DNA from: Alphaproteobacteria bacterium
GTDB taxonomy: Bacteria > Pseudomonadota > Alphaproteobacteria > UBA8366
Length of the DNA: 64,000 bases
NCBI GenBank assembly: GCA_021774335.1
Contig: JAJFJD010000019.1
Location: 62,001 to 126,000 of the forward strand
Reading direction: 5' to 3'
The position numbers and the translations under genes are program-made. Shown one piece after another: positions 1 to 9,432 of this stretch. Position 1 is the stretch's first letter, and every line of letters begins with the position of its first letter. The notes beneath the pieces were generated by a model. That model made no database searches and was not told where the DNA came from. It saw nothing but the letters and a program-made list of their open reading frames with translations.

Positions 1-478
1 TGCGGTAGTTGTCCTCATAGGCCTCGATATAGGCGGTCATCATCCGGTGCATCGCGAAGCCGTCGCGTGCATAGCGGATCGCCGCGGCCGCGACGTCGCC
101 GAAGGACATGGTACCGAACCGGTCGAGCGCCATGATGTTGGCGTCGGGCGCGGCGGGCACCACGGTGCGGCGCAGGCCAAGCGGGATTTCCCCGCCGTGC
201 TCATTCAGGAACAGGTCAAGCGTCGCCGCCTTGGGCCAGGGGCCGAGACCCGTGATCGTCAGCACGTCGCGCTCCGTGGCGCGATAGATCAGGATCGGTG
301 CTACGCCCGCCACGTTCACCATGTCGCTCTGCAGCACGCCCAGCGCGATATTCGCCGCCACGCCCGCATCCACCGCATTGCCGCCCGCTTCCAGGATGTC
401 GAAGGCGGCCTGCGTCGCCAGATAATGTCCGGCGGCAACCATGTAGCGCGTGCCGACGACGGTGGGTTGATAGGGCAT
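1..478 (-). CDS. Gamma-glutamyltransferase family protein, N-terminal part (cut by window edge)
   Basis: Reverse-strand frame opening with MPYQPTVVGTRYMVAAGHY and still open at base 1, so only about the first 159 residues are present; the catalytic Thr region lies outside. The N-terminus is nearly identical in pattern to the complete paralogue at 3413-5125 (MPYQPTMLGTRYMVSAGHY, then a GGNAVDAGVAA stretch). The family are Ntn hydrolases that cleave gamma-glutamyl bonds, or related amides, after self-processing. The start is fixed by the shared N-terminus. The actual substrate is not evident; these paralogues need not act on glutathione. Confidence 0.88.
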   Translation of the reverse strand, partial: MPYQPTVVGTRYMVAAGHYLATQAAFDILEAGGNAVDAGVAANIALGVLQSDMVNVAGVAPILIYRATERDVLTITGLGPWPKAATLDLFLNEHGGEIPLGLRRTVVPAAPDANIMALDRFGTMSFGDVAAAAIRYARDGFAMHRMMTAYIEAYEDNYR

Positions 479-573
479 ATGCCAGGCTCCGGTGATTGGG
501 GGCGGTCGTGTACTGGTATTGGGGGGCCAGCATGACGGCTCGGTGCCTAGGGCGTCAATGGCAAGCCATAGGG

Positions 574-3336
574 TTAACCATGGCCGTCATATGTGTCTTC
601 GTGGCGGTGCCGCTGCCCGGTTACCCGTCCGTAAAGCCATTTTTCGGCTTCGAGGATGAGCAGAACCGCCACGCCGACGGCAACGATCTCAAGACCCTGT
701 AACAGGCTCAGCGGTCGAACGTCGAAGAAGGTCTTCATGAACGGCGCATAGGTGAACAGAAGTTGCAGCGCCGTTACCACACCGACGGCGATCAGCACGG
801 CCGGAGTGCCGACAAGGCCGCGCCAGGTGATTGATGGCGCTTTCAGGTAGCGAACGCTGAACAGATAGAAAATCTCCAGGACCACTAATGTGTTCACCGC
901 GATCGTGCGGGCTTCTTCGATGCCGGCGCCCTGGACTGTCGCCAGTATGAACATGCCGAAGATCGCACCCATGAACAGGACGGAGACGAACGCCGTCCGC
1001 CAGATCAGGAACCCGGAGAAGATGGGTTCGTCGGCGGCGCGGGGCGGGCGGCGCATGACATCGGGTTCGCTCGGCTCGAAAGCCAGGGCGAGCGCCAGGG
1101 TCACTGCGGTGACCATATTGACCCACAAAATCTGGACCGGCGTGATCGGCAGGGTGAAACCGAGCAGGATCGCGGCGATCAGGACAAGCGCTTCGCCGCC
1201 GTTGGTCGGCAGGATGAACAGGATCGCCTTTTTCAAATTGTCGTAGACGGTCCGGCCGGCACGCACCGCGTCGGCGATGGCCGCGAAGTTGTCGTCCGCG
1301 AGCACCATCTCCGACGCTTCCTTCGCGGCCTCGCTGCCCTTCTGGCCCATTGCGATCCCGACATCGGCGCGTTTCAGCGCCGGGGCGTCGTTGACGCCAT
1401 CGCCGGTCATCGCGACGACCGCGCCCTCGGCTTGGAGCGCTGTTACCAGCCGCAATTTATGTGCCGGGCTGGTGCGCGCGAAAACAGCGGTATCCCGAAC
1501 GCGGACGCGCAGGGTTTCGTCGTCGAACGCATCGAGGTCGTGGCCGGTAATGACCGCCTCCGGATTTTCCAGACCCAACCGGCGCGCAACCGCGACCGCC
1601 GTGCCGGCATGGTCGCCGGTGATCATTTTGACTTGGATTCCGGCGGCCTGGCACTCCGCGACGGCGGTGATCGCCTCCTCGCGTGGCGGATCGATCAGGC
1701 CGAACAGGCCGAGGAATGTAAGCCCGTTCTCGACGTCATCGAAGTGCAGGCTCGACTGCGCCGCATCCGTCGCTTTCATCGCGACGGCGAGCAGACGTTG
1801 GCCCCGGGATGCGATTTCTTCGGCCTGGCTTTGCCAATAATCCGCATCGAGTGCCACATCGCCGTCGGCTCCCCGTTGCCGGACGCACATGCCAAGAATG
1901 CGCTCCGGTGCGCCCTTGATGAAGATCGCGCCGTTCCCCGCGTGGTCATGGTTAAGGCTGGCCATGAACTGATGTTGCGCGTCGAACGGTATCGCATCGT
2001 TCTGCGGCCAGGACCGGCGTTCGAACTCGCAGTCGAGGCCTGCCTTGGCGGCGGCGGCGAGCAGGGCGCCCTCCATCGGATCGCCTTCGACGATCCACTG
2101 GCCGTCCGTTTCGTGCAGGCTGGCATCGCTGCAGAGAAGTGCCGCGCGGCCTATTTCGGCGAGCAATGGATATTCGCCGGCGTCGATGTCGCGTCCGTCC
2201 AGGGTAAAGCCGCCGCGTGGCGCATACCCGGCTCCACCCACACTGAAGAATCGTTGGGCGGTCGCAATCGAGGCGACAGTCATTTCGTTGCGCGTCAGCG
2301 TGCCCGTTTTGTCCGAACAGATGACCGAGACCGATCCCAAAGTCTCGATGGCCGGGAGCCGGCGGACGATGGCGTTTCGGCTCGCCATGCCTTGCACGCC
2401 GATTGCCAGGGTAATTGTCAGAATGGCCGGCAAGCCCTCCGGGATGGCCGCGACCGACAGGCCGACCACCGCCATGAAGATTTCGGAGAAACCGAAGTCG
2501 CGGACCAGCAGGCCGAAGACGAGCACAAGCGCCGCGATGCCGAGGATGGCGGCGGTTAGCCGTTTGGCGAAGATCCCCATCTGCCGCAGCAGCGGTGTCT
2601 GCAAGGTGGTGACTTCGGACAGCATGCCGCTGATTTGGCCAATTTCGGTTCGCGCGGCGGTGCTGGTGACGGCGCCTTTCCCTTGCCCGTAGGTCACGAG
2701 CGTTCCGCTGAAGGCCATGGGCGTCCGGTCGCCAAGCGGCGCAGCCGCACTCACCGGAGTCTCGGTTTTTTCGACGGGCACCGATTCTCCGGTGAGCACC
2801 GACTCGTCGATCTTGAGGCCCTTAACATCGAACAGCCGGATGTCGGCGGGGACGCGGTCACCTGCCTCGAGCAGGACGATATCGCCTGGGACAACGTCGT
2901 CGCCGGGGATGGATTTTCGCTGATCACCGCGGATTACGCTCGCCTTCGGTGCCAGCATGTCGCGGATCGCATCGAGGGCCTTCTCGGCCTTGCCTTCTTG
3001 GATGAAGCCGATGATGGCATTCACCAGGACAACGGCGAGAATGACCTGTGTGTCGATCCAATGGCCGAGCAGGGCGGTGACACCGGCCGCGCCTAGCAGC
3101 ACGTAGATCAGGACATCGTTGAACTGGATTAGAAATCGCAGAACCGAACCGCGCCGTTTCGGCGGCGGCAATCGGTTAGGGCCGATTGCCGTCAGGCGGC
3201 GGCGCGCTTCGTCCTCGGACAGTCCGGTCGGACTGCTGTCGAGTGCAGATAGTGCATCCTTGGACGGAAGCGCGTGCCAATCGCGCTGGCCGGTTATGGC
3301 AACCGCTGGCGGATCATCGGCCCCGGTTCCCTTCAT
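574..3336 (-). CDS. P2-type cation-transporting ATPase
   Basis: A 920-residue inner-membrane P-type ATPase. Visible motifs are the actuator TGES near residue 182, PEGLP of M4 near 299, the phosphorylation motif DKTGT with Asp near 342, and the hinge MTGDGVNDAP. The N-terminal cation-ATPase domain (about 20-90) and the C-terminal six-helix region are both present, so it is full length. The layout is that of Ca2+/Na+/H+ pumps rather than heavy-metal P1B pumps, since there is no CPC. M6 reads WVNMVTAVTLALALAFEP and lacks the acidic residue of the NLVTDG motif of SERCA-like pumps, so the ion is uncertain. It sits between two GGT paralogues, all on the minus strand. Confidence 0.93.
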   Translation of the reverse strand: MKGTGADDPPAVAITGQRDWHALPSKDALSALDSSPTGLSEDEARRRLTAIGPNRLPPPKRRGSVLRFLIQFNDVLIYVLLGAAGVTALLGHWIDTQVILAVVLVNAIIGFIQEGKAEKALDAIRDMLAPKASVIRGDQRKSIPGDDVVPGDIVLLEAGDRVPADIRLFDVKGLKIDESVLTGESVPVEKTETPVSAAAPLGDRTPMAFSGTLVTYGQGKGAVTSTAARTEIGQISGMLSEVTTLQTPLLRQMGIFAKRLTAAILGIAALVLVFGLLVRDFGFSEIFMAVVGLSVAAIPEGLPAILTITLAIGVQGMASRNAIVRRLPAIETLGSVSVICSDKTGTLTRNEMTVASIATAQRFFSVGGAGYAPRGGFTLDGRDIDAGEYPLLAEIGRAALLCSDASLHETDGQWIVEGDPMEGALLAAAAKAGLDCEFERRSWPQNDAIPFDAQHQFMASLNHDHAGNGAIFIKGAPERILGMCVRQRGADGDVALDADYWQSQAEEIASRGQRLLAVAMKATDAAQSSLHFDDVENGLTFLGLFGLIDPPREEAITAVAECQAAGIQVKMITGDHAGTAVAVARRLGLENPEAVITGHDLDAFDDETLRVRVRDTAVFARTSPAHKLRLVTALQAEGAVVAMTGDGVNDAPALKRADVGIAMGQKGSEAAKEASEMVLADDNFAAIADAVRAGRTVYDNLKKAILFILPTNGGEALVLIAAILLGFTLPITPVQILWVNMVTAVTLALALAFEPSEPDVMRRPPRAADEPIFSGFLIWRTAFVSVLFMGAIFGMFILATVQGAGIEEARTIAVNTLVVLEIFYLFSVRYLKAPSITWRGLVGTPAVLIAVGVVTALQLLFTYAPFMKTFFDVRPLSLLQGLEIVAVGVAVLLILEAEKWLYGRVTGQRHRHEDTYDGHG

Positions 3337-3412
3337 CCCGCCACTCCCTCATGTCCACGTGCAATGGTTCACGGACATATGTGGGGTGGCGGTATGGCTT
3401 ACGGAAGGTGTC

Positions 3413-5125
3413 CTACCAGCCCATCGCCCGGGACTGACGGCGCGGGTCGGCGCCGCCGGCGAGCTGTCCGGTCTCGTGGTCACGCACGATCGTGCAGACC
3501 GCGCCCGCCTTGCGCGTAATCTCCGGCCACCATTCGACCTTGTGGCCCTTCTGCTCGAGAGCTTTGCCGGTATCTTGGTCGATGCGGTTCTCGATGCGCA
3601 GCGTGCCGGGCTCGGCTTCATGCGGCTCGAAGGAGCTGGGTGCGCTGTAGGTCGAGAAGCGCGGCGCTTCAATGGCCTCCTGCGGGTCCATGCCGAACTG
3701 ATGGATGTTGAGGAAGACCTGCAGCATCGCCTGGCATTGCACGTCGCCGCCGGGCGTGCCGAAAGGCATGGTCATCTTGCCGTCGACGATGGCCATGGCC
3801 GGGTTCGGCGTCAGACGTGGGCGCTTGCCCGGTGCGATGGCCGAGGCATGGCCTTCGATGGCCCAGCCCTGCGAGCCGCGGCTGGATGCGACGAGGCCGA
3901 GACCGGGAATGATCGGCGACGCGCCGCAACTGTCGCTCGGCGTGGTCGAGAAAGCGTTGCCATGCTCATCGATGGCGCAGGCATAGGAGGTGTCGTGCAG
4001 GACATATTCCGGCGCCTGCGGCGGCGTCAGCAGTTTCGCTTCCATCGGATCGAAGCCATCGACCGCGCCATGTGCCGGCATGCCCGGCCAGGCTTCGTCG
4101 GGGCGGATCATGCCGCGCCGGTCGGCGTTGTAATTCTCGGACAACAGCGTATCCATTGGAACGTCCACGAAACGCGGGTCGCCGTAGTAGCGTTCGCGGT
4201 CGGCGAAGGCGAGCTTGATCGCTTCCGACAGGGTATGGATGTACTCGACCGAGTTATGGCCCATGCCCTTGACGTCGTAGGCTTCGAGCAGCGCCATCAT
4301 TTGCAGCAGCACCGGGCCTTGGCACCAGGGACCGCAGGTGTAGACGTCAATGCCATTGAATTTGTTTTTGACTGGCGGTTCGATGGCGACGCGGAATTCC
4401 CGCATATCCTCTTCGGTGATGAAGCCGCCTTCTTCGCGGTGGAACTTGGCGATTGTCTGCGCGATGTCACCCTCGTAGAAGGCCGCACGCGCCGCCTGCA
4501 ATCCCTCTTCGCGTCCCTTGGACGCGGCGGAGCCTTCCTCGTCGGCCATGTACTGCAGCGACTTGCCGAGGTCGGACTGGACGAAATTCTCGCCGACATG
4601 CGGGACGCGCCCGTTCGGCAACATGATCTCCATATTGGTCGGATAGTTCGAGTAGCCTTCCTGGGCGCTCTCGATGGTGCCGGCATAGGTTGGATGCATG
4701 CTGAAGCCGTCGCGCGCGTAGCGGATCGCGGCTTCCGCGACCTCGGAGAAGCTTTTCGTGCCGAAATGCTTCAGCGCGGTGATCCAGGCATCGGGGGCCG
4801 CCGGCATGACCGAGCGCCGCACGCCCGCCGGGACCGTCCCGTTGTGTTCCCGCAGGAAGATGTCGAGCTTTGCCGCCTTGGGCCACCAGCCGAGCCCGCT
4901 GATCGTCACCACTTCGTTTTTCTCGGCGAGATAAACGATCATCGGGGCGACGCCGCCGACATTGACGATATCGCTCTGCACCACTGCCAGTGCTATGCCC
5001 GCCGCCACGCCCGCGTCCACCGCGTTGCCGCCATCCTCCAGGATGTTGTAGCCGGCCTGAGTGGCGAGATAATGGCCTGCCGAGACCATATAGCGGGTTC
5101 CGAGCATTGTCGGTTGATAGGGCAT
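3413..5125 (-). CDS. Gamma-glutamyltransferase family protein
   Basis: A complete 570-residue Ntn-hydrolase proenzyme. By alignment with the E. coli enzyme the self-processing nucleophile is Thr at about residue 379, in DTSYACAIDEHGNAFS. The small-subunit motifs PGGDVQ and the C-terminal GADPRR are present. There is no clear signal peptide, because the protein starts directly in the catalytic fold (MPYQPTMLGTRYM), so it is likely cytoplasmic, unlike periplasmic GGT. The promoter lies in 5126-5330. It is paralogous to the partial gene at 1-478. Substrate unknown; gamma-glutamyl amides or cephalosporin-like amides are family possibilities. Confidence 0.92.
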   Translation of the reverse strand: MPYQPTMLGTRYMVSAGHYLATQAGYNILEDGGNAVDAGVAAGIALAVVQSDIVNVGGVAPMIVYLAEKNEVVTISGLGWWPKAAKLDIFLREHNGTVPAGVRRSVMPAAPDAWITALKHFGTKSFSEVAEAAIRYARDGFSMHPTYAGTIESAQEGYSNYPTNMEIMLPNGRVPHVGENFVQSDLGKSLQYMADEEGSAASKGREEGLQAARAAFYEGDIAQTIAKFHREEGGFITEEDMREFRVAIEPPVKNKFNGIDVYTCGPWCQGPVLLQMMALLEAYDVKGMGHNSVEYIHTLSEAIKLAFADRERYYGDPRFVDVPMDTLLSENYNADRRGMIRPDEAWPGMPAHGAVDGFDPMEAKLLTPPQAPEYVLHDTSYACAIDEHGNAFSTTPSDSCGASPIIPGLGLVASSRGSQGWAIEGHASAIAPGKRPRLTPNPAMAIVDGKMTMPFGTPGGDVQCQAMLQVFLNIHQFGMDPQEAIEAPRFSTYSAPSSFEPHEAEPGTLRIENRIDQDTGKALEQKGHKVEWWPEITRKAGAVCTIVRDHETGQLAGGADPRRQSRAMGW

Positions 5126-5330
5126 GGCTTCCTCCGGGGATGGGTGTGGTCGCGAAAGATTGGATTTTCGTCGGGGTTTCTCTGAATTGTAACGCTAATA
5201 GGCCCCCGGATGAAAGTGAGAGCAGACGAATGAGTACAATTCTGCTCGCCAACGCAGGTACTGGGTGTTTTTAAAACAATCTTAGGGAGAGTTCGGTAGC
5301 AATGGAGGATCTGGAAATCGGGGAATCGCC

Positions 5331-5510
5331 ATGCGCGAAACCATGGACCAAATCCGGGCGGTTATCGAAAACGAGCCGGGATTCCAGGACGTGCCGCTAC
5401 TGCTTGGCATCCTTGTCGTTGTCACGATCCTATTTCTGAAGTTTGGTACGGGCAGGTGGGGTGACAGCGGAGATGCCAGCGGCGGAGATGGGGGCGGCGA
5501 TGGCTGCTAG
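5331..5510 (+). CDS. Small single-pass membrane protein with Gly/Asp-rich tail ending in Cys
   Basis: A 59-codon reading frame below usual ORF cut-offs: MRETMDQIRAVIENEPGFQ, then a hydrophobic helix around residues 21-36 (VPLLLGILVVVTILFL), then a tail rich in Gly, Asp and Ser (GDASGGDGGGDGC) and a stop. A helix followed by a short GGD-type tail with terminal Cys is an organisation I associate with small uncharacterised bacterial membrane proteins. The ribosome-binding site is weak (GGGGAA about 5 bases before the ATG). It lies between divergent neighbours, with the hydrolase gene 113 bases downstream. Function unknown. Confidence 0.55.
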   Translation: MRETMDQIRAVIENEPGFQDVPLLLGILVVVTILFLKFGTGRWGDSGDASGGDGGGDGC

Positions 5511-5622
5511 CGCCGCTACTCCCTATCGGCACGCCCGGGTGAAGACCTGTTGCGCGTGAGTGCGTAAAAGGGGAGCCTGACCATACGCCGCGCATTGCGG
5601 CAGCGACCGGAACCAAACCGCA

Positions 5623-6471
5623 ATGGCATCAGCACAAGATTGGCTCAAATCCGCGCGGCGCGTTCTGATGCCCGTCGCAAGCGTATATCTTCTGCTGCTT
5701 GCGGTCCTGTTCCTTCTGCAATCCTGTCTGATCTACCATCCGGACACGCCGACCCGCGCGATCGTCGCGACGCCGGGCTCCATTGGATTGGCTCATGAGC
5801 CGGTCAAAATACCCACCGACGACGGTCAAACGCTCGACGCCTGGTTCGTGCCGGCGCAAGGCGCGCGAGGTGTCGTGCTGTTCTTTCACGGGAACGCAGG
5901 CAATATCTCGCATCGTCTGCAGTCGATACGGCTGTTTAACCGGCTGCGATTATCGACCCTGATATTCGACTATCGTGGCTATGGCCAAAGCGACGGCGAA
6001 CCGTCGGAGGAAGGGACCTATCGCGATGCCGAGGCGGCGTGGCGCTACCTTACGGAACAGCGCGGGGTATCCCCGAAGAAGATCGTCCTCTTCGGACGTT
6101 CACTCGGCGGCGCCATTGCGGCGCACGCCGCTATGCGGCGTGATGCCGGGTCATTGATCTTGGAGTCTGCTTTTACCTCGGTGCCCGACATGGCGGCGGA
6201 AATCTATTGGTTTCTGCCGGTGCGGTGGTTGACCCGGTTCGACTATGACGCGGAAGCGGCGCTTGCCTCCGTTGCAATACCGGTGATGGTCATCCATAGC
6301 CCGGACGACCAAATCGTACCCTTTGCGCATGGGCGCGCCCTATTCGCGGCGGCGCGGGAACCGAAGCGATTCCTCAAGATTAGCGGCGGACATAACAACG
6401 GCTTCCTGCAAAGCGAGCAGCAGTATCTGGAAGCGATCGGCGCTTTTCTGGACGCGCATCTTGGAAAGTGA
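5623..6471 (+). CDS. Alpha/beta hydrolase, BEM46/S33-like, membrane anchored
   Basis: 282 residues. An N-terminal hydrophobic segment (about 18-36, LLLAVLFLLQSCLIYHP) anchors the protein. The hydrolase core has the oxyanion motif HGNAGN, the nucleophile elbow GRSLGG (Ser), a catalytic Asp in HSPDDQIVP and a His in SGGHNNGF. This is the BEM46/YfhR family of small serine hydrolases of unknown physiological substrate. The active site should face the periplasm if the helix is an N-in anchor. It runs convergently towards the MaoC gene, with 29 bases between the stops. Confidence 0.9.
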   Translation: MASAQDWLKSARRVLMPVASVYLLLLAVLFLLQSCLIYHPDTPTRAIVATPGSIGLAHEPVKIPTDDGQTLDAWFVPAQGARGVVLFFHGNAGNISHRLQSIRLFNRLRLSTLIFDYRGYGQSDGEPSEEGTYRDAEAAWRYLTEQRGVSPKKIVLFGRSLGGAIAAHAAMRRDAGSLILESAFTSVPDMAAEIYWFLPVRWLTRFDYDAEAALASVAIPVMVIHSPDDQIVPFAHGRALFAAAREPKRFLKISGGHNNGFLQSEQQYLEAIGAFLDAHLGK

Positions 6472-6500
6472 ACCCGGATAGTCCGGAGGTCGGTGTGACC

Positions 6501-7322
6501 TTAATATTCCACCCGGTCGATGACGCCGTCGTTGGCGAGTTTGCCGTCCTGGTTCACGATCGCGATGTGGGTGAGTTTGCCGTCGCTGTCGTGGCGGCCC
6601 CAGATATCGAGCTTCTCGTCCCAGAACATGGGCCGGCGAAAACGGATCTGCAGGTCGAGCCGGTCGGGCACCGCCTCCTTGCTGAGCGCTTCCATCATGA
6701 ATCGGATCGCCATCAGGCCGGCGGCGATGGGGGCACGGAAGCCGAAGCGCTGGGCTGTTTCCGGATCGGAGTGGATGAGGTTCTCCGCCTCGTCGCTATA
6801 GGCCGCGACCTTTTCCGGCACGAGTTGTTTTTCACCGATCTTGATCATGCCTTCGGTGGGGTCGGCGGCGGGCTTTGTTTTTGCCGCGGACGGCTGCGCT
6901 TTTTCCGCAAGTGTGGCGTCGAGCACGAGCGACGACCGCTCCGCGCGTAGTGGGATCGACCCGTCGGGCCGAACGAATTCGAACCGCGAGGTGACGATCT
7001 GGCCGCGGCGGTCGGGCGCAACCTTGATGTCCCGGCCGCGCACCGTCAGGGTTTCGCCGACCATGACCGGCTCGCTTTGATCGAAGCGTTGCGTCATATG
7101 CACCCGGCCGTTGACGGGGAGCCCGGCCCGCTTGGCTGAGAGCACGGTCGCCAATGCGTAATGCGTGATATCCACCCGGTCGCCGTAAAGGGTTGGGTCA
7201 ATGTCGCAGCAGGCCAGCTTCCTGGCCTGAGTTTCAGCGGTCACCTCGAAATCCCATTCCGGGTATTCGAACCCGGCGTGGTAGCGAAACTCAGCGTCGG
7301 ATGAGGCGGTGGTATCGGTCAT
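6501..7322 (-). CDS. MaoC-like hydratase, double hot-dog
   Basis: 273 residues with two hot-dog halves. The second half carries the MaoC/R-hydratase signature at about residues 178-206 (YSDEAENLIHSDPETAQ, then GFRAPIAAGLM), with the expected acidic residue and His of the dyad. The first half has degenerate catalytic positions, as in double-hot-dog hydratases. Such enzymes hydrate enoyl-CoA esters. It lies 15 bases downstream of the metallo-hydrolase gene on the same strand, so the two are probably cotranscribed. The substrate cannot be told from sequence. Confidence 0.82.
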   Translation of the reverse strand: MTDTTASSDAEFRYHAGFEYPEWDFEVTAETQARKLACCDIDPTLYGDRVDITHYALATVLSAKRAGLPVNGRVHMTQRFDQSEPVMVGETLTVRGRDIKVAPDRRGQIVTSRFEFVRPDGSIPLRAERSSLVLDATLAEKAQPSAAKTKPAADPTEGMIKIGEKQLVPEKVAAYSDEAENLIHSDPETAQRFGFRAPIAAGLMAIRFMMEALSKEAVPDRLDLQIRFRRPMFWDEKLDIWGRHDSDGKLTHIAIVNQDGKLANDGVIDRVEY

Positions 7323-7337
7323 GGTCGTGTAATCCCT

Positions 7338-8222
7338 CTAGTCCATCTTGGCCGGTTTCGGCGCGGTCAGCGGCACCTCCATCAGGTCTTCGCCCCAGAT
7401 CAGGTTGCCGTCGTAAACCGCTTTCATCTCAGAAATGAGCTGTTCCTTCACGCCTGGGACGTCGAGCTGCAGCAGCATGTGGCTCATCACCAGGTTGCGC
7501 ACGCCGGACTTCGCACCGAGTTGGGCGAGTTCCATATGGCCCATGCAGCCCTTGGTATAGGCGTCGGAAGGTTCGGTGCCGGTGATGTATTGGCACATAT
7601 GGACCAGCACGTCCGCGCCGTCGGAGAGTTTCTCCATCGCGGTGCAGGGGCCGCAGTCTCCGGAATAGACGAAGGAGCCCTCGGCGGTATCCAGCCGGAA
7701 TCCGTAACAGACCAGATAGGGCTGCACATGCGGAACGCTTGCGACAGTCAATTTCCAGCCGTTTTCTTCGACCGTGTCGCCGCTGCGCAGTTCGTGGACG
7801 ACCGGGGCGGGGCGGGCGCGCTCGCCTTCGCCGTGGCGGTTGCGATAGACGTCCAAACTCAGCGCATGGTTGGTCCGCGCAATCAAATCGGGACCGAAGA
7901 CGCCGTCGTCGTCGATCAGCAGGTTGGTCATGCGCTCGATGCCCGGCGGGCCGTAGACCTGAAGCTCCGGGATCTGTCCGGCGCCCTGGTCCCAGCGCGT
8001 GATCAGCAGCCGTGGATAGTCCATGCAATGGTCATAATGCAGATGGCTGCAGATGAAATGCGTGACGTCGGTTGCCTTGTATCCCGCTTCGAGCAGCCGA
8101 TGGTGACTGCCGGTACCGTGGTCGAACACGATGACGTCGTTGCCGGTTTCGACCACATACCCGGAACACATGCGTTTGAGGGAAGGAGTCGGCGTCCCGG
8201 TGCCGAGGAGGGTGATGCGCAT
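7338..8222 (-). CDS. Metallo-beta-lactamase-fold hydrolase, RNase Z/arylsulfatase-like
   Basis: 294 residues. It opens MRITLLGTGTPTPS, a hallmark of the RNase Z-like MBL clade, and has the metal-binding HLHYDH motif near residue 60. Later ligands appear in YSGDCGP (Asp) and the C-terminal MSHMLL region. It lacks an exosite typical of true tRNase Z, so it is more likely an arylsulfatase or lactonase-type hydrolase. It is the first gene of a likely two-gene unit with the MaoC protein and is divergent from the ComA-like gene across 138 bases. Confidence 0.87.
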   Translation of the reverse strand: MRITLLGTGTPTPSLKRMCSGYVVETGNDVIVFDHGTGSHHRLLEAGYKATDVTHFICSHLHYDHCMDYPRLLITRWDQGAGQIPELQVYGPPGIERMTNLLIDDDGVFGPDLIARTNHALSLDVYRNRHGEGERARPAPVVHELRSGDTVEENGWKLTVASVPHVQPYLVCYGFRLDTAEGSFVYSGDCGPCTAMEKLSDGADVLVHMCQYITGTEPSDAYTKGCMGHMELAQLGAKSGVRNLVMSHMLLQLDVPGVKEQLISEMKAVYDGNLIWGEDLMEVPLTAPKPAKMD

Positions 8223-8360
8223 GGCGGCGTTCCCTGATGTCGTTTCTTGTCTTTGTCCTTCTGACCATAAGGCGTAGGGGGCGGGCTGTCATCCGGACGC
8301 GGTTCCGCGCTATCATCGGCCCATCACCTGCCGCCAAAGAAGAAACGAAAGAGCCTAGAC

Positions 8361-9170
8361 ATGACCGAGCACCCCTTCGAAATGGTCCCGCTGCCCGCCG
8401 GGCGCAGCACCGAGAAACCCCGCGAGACCGGCCTGACCATGGTCCTGGACTGGGGGCAGCCGATGCAGCATTTGCGCGACATTCTGGAGCTGTCGGCACC
8501 TTATATCGACCTCGGCAAGATCGTCGCCGGCACCGCGCGGCTCTACGATGTGGAGACCTTTCGGAAGAAGCTCGACCTGTATCGGGAATTCGACGTGAAG
8601 CCCTTCATCGGCGGGCAGTTCCTCGAATATGTCTTCGCGACCCAGGGGTGGGATGCGGTCAAGCCGTACTGCGAGGAAGCGAAGCGGCACGGCATCCATG
8701 CCATTGAAGTGTCGGACAATTGCGTGCCGCTCAACGATCAGGAACGCCACCGGATGATCCGGATCGCCATCGACAGCGGTTTGGAAGTGCATGGCGAGGT
8801 CGGCTCCAAGCATGACAAGCAGGATGCTGCCGAATTGATCGCGCAGGCCAATCTTTGCTTCGAAGCGGGTTGCGACCTGGTGTTGGTCGAGGCGGCCGAA
8901 CTGATGGACGGCGACGAAATCAATCAGGAATTGCTGGAGGGGCTGCGGGACGGTCTCGACATTTCGAAGGTCTTGTTCGAATTGACCGGCTATTGGATCA
9001 AGGGCGTCACGGTGAACAGCACCTTCGAGCTGCAGAAGGCATTCGTGTTGGCCTTCGGCCCCGACGTGAGTATCGCCAATGTGTCGCCGGATCAGGTCAT
9101 CAGCCTGGAGGCCCTGCGCTGCGGCCTCAGCGTCGTCGGGCCCGACCGGTTGGACCAGGCAGCGGAATAG
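8361..9170 (+). CDS. Phosphosulfolactate synthase (ComA)-like protein
   Basis: 269 residues, full length for the family. It has a TIM-barrel pattern with ComA-like strings: TGLTMVLDWG, IDLGKIVAGTARLY, IEVSDNCVPL and EVHGEVGSKHD. Characterised ComA adds sulfite to phosphoenolpyruvate to make phosphosulfolactate, the first step of one coenzyme M route. Bacterial members may instead act in sulfonate metabolism, for example sulfolactate. I see no comB or comC neighbour here, so the role is open. The start is the first ATG after a GAAAGAG purine stretch. It is divergent from the MBL hydrolase. Confidence 0.82.
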   Translation: MTEHPFEMVPLPAGRSTEKPRETGLTMVLDWGQPMQHLRDILELSAPYIDLGKIVAGTARLYDVETFRKKLDLYREFDVKPFIGGQFLEYVFATQGWDAVKPYCEEAKRHGIHAIEVSDNCVPLNDQERHRMIRIAIDSGLEVHGEVGSKHDKQDAAELIAQANLCFEAGCDLVLVEAAELMDGDEINQELLEGLRDGLDISKVLFELTGYWIKGVTVNSTFELQKAFVLAFGPDVSIANVSPDQVISLEALRCGLSVVGPDRLDQAAE

Positions 9171-9432
9171 AGTCCTTCAATTGAGCCCGGGCGACTAGAA
9201 ACCGCGCCAGCCGTCGCGCGGAACGGTTGAAAACCTGCCTTTGAGTCAAGCTGCTAGAGGCGTTAACGAGTTGTTAACGGGCCTCACCAAGCATGGATTC
9301 GTGATGAAACGAGCACGGCGCCCGCGAAGATTTTCGTCGGCGAGGGGGTGTGTATTTCAGCACGGGAGAGGGGCTCGAGAGGGGACGGTCTCGGCCATTC
9401 AGCTAACAGGCTTGCAGTGGGAGACACTATGA
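9171..9432. other. Intergenic region, 262 bases, with CtrA box
   Basis: No gene is supported here. It holds the perfect CtrA-type site at 9263-9278, embedded in a longer imperfect dyad (GAGGC-GTTAAC near 9257 and GTTAAC-GGGCCTC ending near 9285). A GGGAGA ribosome-binding stretch near 9420 serves the small gene downstream. Confidence 0.6.
9263..9278 (+). promoter_or_regulatory. CtrA-binding site, full consensus
   Basis: TTAACGAGTTGTTAAC matches the alphaproteobacterial CtrA consensus TTAA-N7-TTAAC at every fixed base. It lies 155 bases upstream of the small gene at 9433 and downstream of the ComA-like gene. The location in a GC-rich intergenic stretch makes a chance match less likely. Binding is inferred. 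Confidence 0.6.

Noticed and set aside
1432..2559. 375-residue plus-strand frame
   Set aside because: Antisense to the P-type ATPase; no motif and shadow-frame composition.
3119..5185. 688-residue open frame on the plus strand
   Set aside because: Wholly antisense to the complete gamma-glutamyltransferase gene; Arg/His/Gly-rich composition is that of a GC-rich shadow frame, with no motifs.
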